Positions 1 through 4,357 of a stretch of 5,464 nt of DNA are shown here, one piece after another. Origin of the DNA: Chloroflexota bacterium (GTDB lineage Bacteria; Chloroflexota; Dormibacteria; Dormibacterales; Dormibacteraceae); assembly GCA_005880175.1 (NCBI GenBank), contig VBJR01000017.1:12585-18048 (forward strand), written 5' to 3'. The notes under the pieces are model-generated. The model saw only the letters and a program-made list of their open reading frames with translations, ran no database searches and was not told the origin of the DNA. The translations under genes and the position numbers were made by a program. Every line of letters starts with the position of its first letter. Position 1 is the stretch's first letter.

Positions 1-1234
1 CCAGGTACTCGGCCACCGTGACCGGGCCCTGGTCGCTCTCCAGCGGCATCAGGTCGGCGACCGCCCGGAAGAAGTCCTCGTGCTCCGGCTGCACCGACAT
101 GGCGAGCAGGTGGTACGAGTGCCAGCGCATGATCTCGACGAAGCGCAGGTGGTTGCGCCGGGACAGGTCCGTCAGCTCGCGGATGATCACGGCCCCGATC
201 GCCCGCTGCACCGCCGCCAGCGTGGCGTTGCGTACGACGTTGTCCCGGGCGGCGTTCGGCGTCAGCTCGTTGCACTCGAGCACGCCCTGCACGAACTTCG
301 CCCACTGGGGCAGGACCTCGCGGTTGCCGGCGTCGATGAACATGCGGTTGACGTACACGTCCACCGTGCCCCGCGCGTTGACGTCCGGCGTGCGCCGGTC
401 CGTGACCGCGAGCACACCGCGCACCCGGCCGCGCGCCCTGCCGTCCGGCGCCGACACGTCGTCCCACTCGAACGGCTCGTCCACGGCGAAGACGTGGAGC
501 GAGTACTCGGCCGTGAACTTCTGCTCCCAGAACAGGATGTAGGCGTCGTCGCGCTCCCGGTTCGAGGGGTACGTGTGGTGCCACGGCGCGGTCACCGCGT
601 TCGCGGGCTCGGCGTCGTCGTTCAGGTACACCGGCATCCCGAGGAAGTCGGCGTACGTGCGGATGATCGTCTGCAGCCGGGACCGGTCGAGGTAGCGGCT
701 GTGCTCCGAGCGCAGGTGCAGGATGACGGTGGTGCCCACCAGCTGCCGATCGGCCGGCTCCACCGTGTACTTCTCGCCGCCCCGGCTCTCCCAGCGCAGG
801 GCCTCGTGGCCGGCGGCGCGCGTCAGGACGGTGACCCGCTCCGAGACGATGAACGCGCTGAGCAGGCCGATGCCGAACTGGCCGATCAGCTCCACCGCGC
901 GGCCGCGGTCGGCCTCCAGGATGCGCTGCCGGAGCTCGCCCGTGCCCGAGCGGCCGATCGTGGACAGGTAGTCGTCGATCTCGTCGCTGGTCAGGCCGGA
1001 GCCGTTGTCGTGGACCTCGATCGTCATGTCGGCCGGCCGCGTCACGACGACGATGCGCGCCGGGGGCAGGTCCGTCTCGCCGCGCTCGGGCGCCAGCTCG
1101 GCCCGCCGCTTGATCGAATCGTGCGCGTTCTGGATCATCTCGCGCAGGAAGACGTCCGGGTCCGCGTACAGGTGCTGCGCGAGCAGCCGGATCAGACCTT
1201 CCAGCTGGATCTGGAACGTGCGCTCCCTCGCCAC
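1..1234 (-). CDS. htpG: Molecular chaperone HtpG (Hsp90 family), N-terminal 411 residues, 3' end outside window
   Basis: Hsp90-type ATP-dependent cytosolic chaperone. The frame is open from a GTG at 1234 to the left edge with no stop. The N-terminal GHKL ATPase motifs are readable in order: REMIQNAHDS (residues 31-40, catalytic Glu32 and Mg-binding Asn36), DNGSGLT (76-82), TIGRSGTGEL (92-101) and GQFGIGLLSAF (118-128). The middle domain shows DVYVNRMFI and KFVQGVLECNELTPNAARDN; Arg330 in that stretch matches the catalytic middle-domain arginine. The last visible residues, near ADLMPLESD and VAEYL, are typical of the second half of the middle domain. Family members have about 600-650 residues, so the C-terminal dimerisation domain should lie to the left. 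The GTG start has a GGGGAGG site 11 bases upstream, and the N-terminus then matches the family. Several motifs deviate from classical HtpG (QNAHD for SNASD, LLSAF for FYSAF, NAARD for NVSRE), which suggests a divergent subfamily. The family assignment is firm; the client role is unknown. Confidence 0.92.
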   Translation of the reverse strand, partial: MARERTFQIQLEGLIRLLAQHLYADPDVFLREMIQNAHDSIKRRAELAPERGETDLPPARIVVVTRPADMTIEVHDNGSGLTSDEIDDYLSTIGRSGTGELRQRILEADRGRAVELIGQFGIGLLSAFIVSERVTVLTRAAGHEALRWESRGGEKYTVEPADRQLVGTTVILHLRSEHSRYLDRSRLQTIIRTYADFLGMPVYLNDDAEPANAVTAPWHHTYPSNRERDDAYILFWEQKFTAEYSLHVFAVDEPFEWDDVSAPDGRARGRVRGVLAVTDRRTPDVNARGTVDVYVNRMFIDAGNREVLPQWAKFVQGVLECNELTPNAARDNVVRNATLAAVQRAIGAVIIRELTDLSRRNHLRFVEIMRWHSYHLLAMSVQPEHEDFFRAVADLMPLESDQGPVTVAEYL

Positions 1235-1245
1235 TACGGATTCAG

Positions 1246-1252
1246 CCTCCCC
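1246..1252 (-). promoter_or_regulatory. Ribosome binding site for htpG
   Basis: The minus strand reads GGGGAGG here, with an 11-base spacer to the GTG at 1234. The spacer is slightly long, but this is the only good Shine-Dalgarno match near the conserved Hsp90 N-terminus and there is no nearby in-frame ATG, so it supports the GTG start. Confidence 0.6.
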
Positions 1253-1306
1253 ACTCGTTTGGTCTCGCAGCCCGCGGATGGATTCCTGACTGTAGCCCAA
1301 ACGTGC

Positions 1307-1335
1307 CGCGCGGCGACCGCGGGGGCCGCCGCGCG
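1307..1335 (-). terminator. Hairpin directly after the S9 peptidase stop codon, possible terminator
   Basis: A perfect 9-bp inverted repeat (CGCGCGGCG at 1307-1315 and CGCCGCGCG at 1327-1335) encloses an 11-base loop. On the minus strand it begins one base after the TAG of the peptidase gene. There is no clear T run after it (the strand continues GCACGTTTGGG), so it is either a U-tract-poor terminator of the kind common in high-GC bacteria or a 3'-end stabilising structure. If it terminates, htpG must have its own promoter in the roughly 70 bases that follow. Confidence 0.45.
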
Positions 1336-1336
1336 T

Positions 1337-3316
1337 CTACGAGGCGGCCGCTTCGACCGCGGGCTGAGCGGCCAGCACGTACCGGTTCATCCAGTCCAGC
1401 AGCGCCTCGTTCTGCGCCCGGCGCGCGGGGACCGCGCCGGCCACCGTGCCCACGTGCGAGCTGTTCGGGACGCGCAGCATCTCGACGACGCATCCGTTCG
1501 CCTTGAGCACGGCGTAGAACTGCTCCGACTGCTCGGCGGGGCAGCGCAGGTCGGCCTCCCCCTGGACGAGCAGCGTCGGCGTGGTGCAGCGGTGCGCGTA
1601 CGCGATCGGGGACTGGCGCAGGTACGCCTGCGGGTCCACCCAGGGCAGGCAGCCCATCTCGGCGACGGCGAACCAGGGGCCGATGTCGGCCACGCCGTAG
1701 AAGCTCAGGAAGTTCGTGACCGGGTTCTCCGGCACGGCGGCCTTGAACCGGTCCGTCTGCCCGACGATCCAGCAGCTCAGGTTGCCGCCGCCCGAGATCC
1801 CGCACACGCCGAGCCGGTCGCCGTCCGCCAGGCCGCGCTCGATGGCGTGGTCGACGCCCGCCATCAGGTCGCCGTAGTCCTGCTCGCCCCAGTGGCCCGC
1901 CAGCGACGTCGCGAACTCGTCGCCGTACCCGGTCGAGCCCCGGTGGTTCACGATCAGCACGCCGTAGCCCGCGCCGCAGAGCAGCTGCATGTCGCTGGAC
2001 CAGACGTGGCCGAACCCGCTGTGCGGGCCGCCGTGGACGTACAGGACCGTCGGGGCGGGCGCCTCGACGCCCGCCGGCCGCAGGAACCAGCCCTCGACGG
2101 GCGTGCCGTCCGCCCCGCGGAACGCGAGGTGCTCGACGCCCGGCAGCGAGCGGTCGCGCAGCAGCTCGGCGTTCAGCGTGGTCAGCCGCCGCTCGGCGCC
2201 GCCCAGGTCGGCCACGTACAGGTCGCCGGGCTCGCCGATCGCGCTCGCGTGGAACAGCAGCCGCTCGCCGCGCAGGCGCAGCGGCCGCACGGCGCGGTCG
2301 CCGGCCACCACCTCGCGCGCCTGCTCCGGGCCGCTCAGCGAGAACGCCCACACGCCGATGCGGCCGCCGATCTGGACCGTGGCCAGCGCCTCGCCCGCCG
2401 GGGTCACGCTCAGCGCGGGCACGGTCACCGGGGCCACGTAGTCGCCCTGGAGGCCGCCGCCCAGGCCGCGGTCGAACGCCGTCGTCCGCTCCTCGCTGAT
2501 CCCGGTCGCCAGGTCGAAGACGAGCAGGTCGCCGCGCCGGCCGATCGGGACGTCGCGCCGGAACCCGAGCAGCACGGCCAGCCGGCCGTCCGGCGCGAAC
2601 GCCGTGCCGGTGATCAGCGCCTCCGGGTGCGCGAGGTCGCGGACGGCGCCCTCCATGTCCACCATGCGCAGCCGGTTCGAGAGCAGCGCCGCGGTCGGGT
2701 TGGCACCGGCCAGGTAGACGATCGCGCTCCCGTCGGGCGTCCAGCGCGGCTCGGTGTTGACGCGGTCGTCCTCGGTCAGCCGCCGCGCCTCGCCGCCCGC
2801 GACGTCCACGACGTGGATGTCGAGCAGGCCGTCCTCGAGGTAGCCCAGGCCGTCGAACCGGTAGATCGCGCGGGTGACGCGGTACGGCCGCGCGGGGTTG
2901 CGCCGCTCGCCGGGCCCGAGCGCGGAGAACGCCAGCCTGGTGCCGTCGGGGGACCAGGCCGGGGCGCCCGCCACGCCCTTCTCCAGCTCCGTGACCTGGC
3001 GGGCCTCGCCCCCGTCGGGCGAGATCACGAAGACCTGGGGCGCGCCGGCGCGGTCCGAGACGAACGCGATCAGCGAGCCGTCGGGCGACCAGGCCGGGCT
3101 GCCGTCCGAGCCCTTGCCCACGGTGAGCTGGCGGCGGGCGCCGGTCTCGACGTCGAGCAGGTGCAGCGCGACGCGGTCCTGCTCGGCCTCCACGTCGGTC
3201 CTGGTGACCGCGTACACGACGCGCCGGCCGTCCGGCGACAGGTCGGCCGCCGCCACGAACTCCAGCCGGAGGACGTCATCGAGACCGAACGCCGACACCC
3301 CGTTGCGATCCGCCAT
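1337..3316 (-). CDS. S9 family peptidase (prolyl oligopeptidase/acylaminoacyl-peptidase type)
   Basis: A serine peptidase expected to cleave short peptides or remove N-terminal residues in the cytoplasm; no signal peptide or membrane segment is seen. The 659 residues fit the usual size for S9C-like enzymes. Residues 1 to about 390 form a TolB/WD40-like beta-propeller with repeated (W/F/L)xPDG turns at 26-30, 76-80, 121-125, 192-196 and 240-244. Residues from about 400 form the alpha/beta-hydrolase domain: YVHGGPHSGFG (426-436, oxyanion region), nucleophile Ser508 in GISGGG, Asp589 in GEADLRCP, and His621 in NSSHVGT. This gives a complete Ser-Asp-His triad. The elbow is GISGGG, whereas most S9C enzymes have GGSYGG, so substrate preference may differ. 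The ATG at 3316 is preferred over an in-frame upstream start at 3397, because GGGAGGA lies 7 bases before it and the MADRNGVSAFGLDDVLRLE beginning is natural for the family. It lies downstream of the DUF4280 gene on the same strand across 132 bp with hairpins, so it is probably a separate unit. Confidence 0.93.
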   Translation of the reverse strand: MADRNGVSAFGLDDVLRLEFVAAADLSPDGRRVVYAVTRTDVEAEQDRVALHLLDVETGARRQLTVGKGSDGSPAWSPDGSLIAFVSDRAGAPQVFVISPDGGEARQVTELEKGVAGAPAWSPDGTRLAFSALGPGERRNPARPYRVTRAIYRFDGLGYLEDGLLDIHVVDVAGGEARRLTEDDRVNTEPRWTPDGSAIVYLAGANPTAALLSNRLRMVDMEGAVRDLAHPEALITGTAFAPDGRLAVLLGFRRDVPIGRRGDLLVFDLATGISEERTTAFDRGLGGGLQGDYVAPVTVPALSVTPAGEALATVQIGGRIGVWAFSLSGPEQAREVVAGDRAVRPLRLRGERLLFHASAIGEPGDLYVADLGGAERRLTTLNAELLRDRSLPGVEHLAFRGADGTPVEGWFLRPAGVEAPAPTVLYVHGGPHSGFGHVWSSDMQLLCGAGYGVLIVNHRGSTGYGDEFATSLAGHWGEQDYGDLMAGVDHAIERGLADGDRLGVCGISGGGNLSCWIVGQTDRFKAAVPENPVTNFLSFYGVADIGPWFAVAEMGCLPWVDPQAYLRQSPIAYAHRCTTPTLLVQGEADLRCPAEQSEQFYAVLKANGCVVEMLRVPNSSHVGTVAGAVPARRAQNEALLDWMNRYVLAAQPAVEAAAS

Positions 3317-3323
3317 CTGCCTG

Positions 3324-3330
3324 TCCTCCC
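3324..3330 (-). promoter_or_regulatory. Ribosome binding site deciding the S9 peptidase start
   Basis: The minus strand reads GGGAGGA, 7 bases before the ATG at 3316. It lies inside the extended reading frame that begins at 3397, so it argues for the shorter 659-residue protein. Confidence 0.8.
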
Positions 3331-3367
3331 ACCCTGGAACCGCCTGAACGTGGTCCAGTAGAGCACA

Positions 3368-3384
3368 AGCCGGCGGAGCCGGCT
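3368..3384 (-). terminator. GC-rich hairpin between the DUF4280 gene and the S9 peptidase gene, probable terminator
   Basis: AGCCGGC (3368-3374) and GCCGGCT (3378-3384) form a perfect 7-bp stem with a 3-base loop. On the minus strand the stem is followed by TGTGCTCT, which is moderately T-rich. An alternative overlapping pairing exists: CCGGCG at 3370-3375 with CGCCGG at 3385-3390. Its place downstream of the DUF4280 stop and just before the peptidase leader suggests transcription stops here, but the U tract is weak. Confidence 0.45.
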
Positions 3385-3421
3385 CGCCGGTATCCACCGC
3401 GCGAGCGACCGTGGTGGACGT

Positions 3422-3435
3422 GACCGCGAGCGGTC
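3422..3435 (-). repeat. Short inverted repeat just after the DUF4280 stop codon
   Basis: GACCGC and GCGGTC are separated by 2 bases, giving realistically a 5-bp stem with a 4-base loop. It lies 13 bases after the TGA of the DUF4280 gene. A second, larger dyad, TCCACC at 3393-3398 with GGTGGA at 3413-3418, follows it. Together with the hairpin at 3368-3384 these make the 3' region of the DUF4280 transcript highly structured. A role in termination or transcript stability is inference. Confidence 0.4.
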
Positions 3436-3448
3436 GGTGGGTTCCGGC

Positions 3449-3844
3449 TCAGGTGGAGGACGTGGACGTCTGGCCCGGGTTGGTGATGGAGATGGTGCCG
3501 CCCCACATGCACTGGCACCTGTCCGTCTGGAGCAGGGCGTTGAGGCCGTAGATCCTGGTCTGGCTGGCGCCGGGCGACCACGGCGAGGTCGTGTTGGGGA
3601 TGCAGGGCTGCGGCGTCAGCACGCCCATCGCGGCCGACGTGGCGGCGGCCACCTGCGGGTTGGCCATCGAGATGCACATCCCGAACGTTGGGATGTTCGC
3701 CAGCGGCTTGAAGTCCATGACGGTTCCCGCCAGGTTGCCTTCGATCTCGACGGGAGGGCCGGCCGGGATCGGGATGAGCTGCGGGGGCGGGCCCTGGCCC
3801 ATGGTGCAGGCCAACAGCGCGCCCTTGACGGCGTTCTGGGGCAT
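3449..3844 (-). CDS. PAAR-like protein, DUF4280 family
   Basis: A 131-residue protein with the hallmark pattern of the DUF4280 (PAAR-like) family: an N-terminal VKGALLACTMGQ (residues 6-17), VMDFKPLANIPTFGMCISMANP (42-63), AAMGVLTPQPCIPNTTSPW (71-89) and a final CMWGGTISITNPG (112-124). PAAR and PAAR-like proteins form the sharp metal-stabilised cone on the spike of contractile injection systems (type VI secretion, extracellular contractile particles) and may carry effectors; that is family knowledge. Five cysteines (13, 57, 81, 110, 112) are present and no histidine, so any metal site would differ from the classical PAAR His/Cys site. No signal peptide or membrane segment is seen. A Ser/Thr-rich tail ends the protein and no effector domain is fused. 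The ATG at 3844 matches where family members begin, although no good ribosome binding site precedes it. The frame is open upstream to 4003, but the extra residues do not resemble the family. It is divergent from the LysM gene. Confidence 0.88.
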   Translation of the reverse strand: MPQNAVKGALLACTMGQGPPPQLIPIPAGPPVEIEGNLAGTVMDFKPLANIPTFGMCISMANPQVAAATSAAMGVLTPQPCIPNTTSPWSPGASQTRIYGLNALLQTDRCQCMWGGTISITNPGQTSTSST

Positions 3845-4026
3845 GCGGAGAGCGTAGGCCGGCGCGTGGGGTCTGAAAGGGCAGACTTTGGGGTAGACAG
3901 CGTGTCCGAGCCTGCGCACGAGCTTTCGTCCAGGCCGGGTCCGACGCCGGTGGTCCGCCCTCCTCCGCCGCCCGGTACGTTCGGGATGCAGGCACCGGTG
4001 CAAGGCAGGTGCCGAAGGAGGACGTC
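3845..4026. promoter_or_regulatory. Divergent intergenic region between DUF4280 and LysM genes
   Basis: This 182-bp non-coding region must hold the 5' signals of both flanking genes. It contains a dyad GTCTG-AAAGGG-CAGAC (3871-3886) that overlaps a direct repeat GGG(C/T)AGAC (3879-3886 and 3891-3898), a palindrome GCACCGGTGC (3992-4001) and a hairpin formed by GGCACC (3991-3996) and GGTGCC (4008-4013). I cannot assign -35 and -10 boxes with confidence on either strand. The position of the first cluster, 27-54 bp before the DUF4280 start, would suit an operator or promoter, but this is inference. Confidence 0.45.
4017..4021 (+). promoter_or_regulatory. Ribosome binding site deciding the LysM gene start
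   Basis: GGAGG, within GAAGGAGG, precedes the ATG at 4027 by 5 bases. An in-frame GTG at 4009 lies upstream of this site and so cannot use it, which favours the 91-residue product. Confidence 0.85.
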
Positions 4027-4302
4027 ATGACGGAGACGCGCTCTGCGTCGCACAATCGCGGGACCACGGAGTCCGTGGAGGCACCCGAGGCGGCTTCACT
4101 GCAGGTCTGTGACGCCAGCGGGACCCATCGCCCCTGCGCCTACGTGGTCAAGAAGGGCGACACGCTGACCGCCATCGCGGCGAAGTTCCAGCTCAAGTAC
4201 CCGGCCGACCTCGAGCGGGTGAACCCGAAGCTGTTCCCCCCGTACGGCAATCCGGACCGGATCTCCGTCGGCCTCCGGGTCGTGATCCCGCCCAAGAGGT
4301 AG
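4027..4302 (+). CDS. Small LysM-domain protein
   Basis: A 91-residue protein made of a polar N-terminal segment (about residues 1-37) and a single C-terminal LysM domain (about 38-89). LysM landmarks are YVVKKGDTLTAIAAKF (39-54), then DLERVNPKL (61-69) and DRISVGLRVVIPPK (77-90). LysM domains bind N-acetylglucosamine-containing glycans such as peptidoglycan, and are also used as adaptor parts in the baseplates of phage tails and contractile injection systems. There is no signal peptide, lipobox or transmembrane segment, so the product is expected to be cytoplasmic unless carried out by a particle or released by lysis. Two cysteines (28 and 37) flank the start of the domain. The start is fixed by GGAGG at 4017-4021. 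The gene is divergent from the DUF4280 gene and ends at a strong terminator, so it is probably monocistronic. A link with the PAAR-like neighbour is plausible but unproven. Confidence 0.85.
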   Translation: MTETRSASHNRGTTESVEAPEAASLQVCDASGTHRPCAYVVKKGDTLTAIAAKFQLKYPADLERVNPKLFPPYGNPDRISVGLRVVIPPKR

Positions 4303-4320
4303 CCGACTTCCGCAAGCGGC

Positions 4321-4352
4321 AGAGGGCCGGCGCCGGAAGGCGCCGGCCTTCT
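4321..4352. terminator. Bidirectional rho-independent terminator between convergent genes
   Basis: AGAGGGCCGGCGCC (4321-4334) pairs with GGCGCCGGCCTTCT (4339-4352) to give a 14-bp stem with one G-U wobble, closed by a GGAA tetraloop of the GNRA type. The plus-strand stem runs into TTCTTC, so the T-rich side serves the LysM gene, which ends 18 bases earlier. The transporter gene converges from the other side, with its stop 5 bases beyond the stem, so the same hairpin can end its transcript. Only the 55 bp between the two stop codons is non-coding. Confidence 0.88.
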
Positions 4353-4357
4353 TCGCG

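Noticed and set aside
1282..1286. A GGAAT on the minus strand about 48 bases before the htpG start, resembling the -35 box of actinobacterial SigR/SigH heat and redox stress promoters.
   Set aside because: No GTT -10 element occurs 16-19 bases downstream. I also found no CIRCE or HAIR repeat in this gap, so heat-shock control cannot be supported.
1242..2351. A 369-codon minus-strand frame overlapping the peptidase gene in another phase.
   Set aside because: It is rich in R, G, A and P with no motif, lies within the peptidase coding region, and is a shadow frame.
80..3361. A very long open reading frame on the plus strand (over 1,000 codons) covering the chaperone and peptidase genes.
   Set aside because: It is antisense to two confidently recognised genes. 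The translation is dominated by R, A, V, H, D and Q in low-complexity order with no domain motif, as expected for an antisense frame in very GC-rich DNA.
3845..4003. A 53-residue N-terminal extension of the DUF4280 protein, since the frame is open to an ATG at 4003.
   Set aside because: The extension is arginine-rich, unlike the family, and would cover most of the divergent intergenic region. The ATG at 3844 begins exactly where DUF4280 proteins normally begin.
3436..4067. Several other frames on both strands across the DUF4280 gene.
   Set aside because: They overlap the recognised DUF4280 frame, lack family motifs and good ribosome binding sites, and reflect GC-rich composition.
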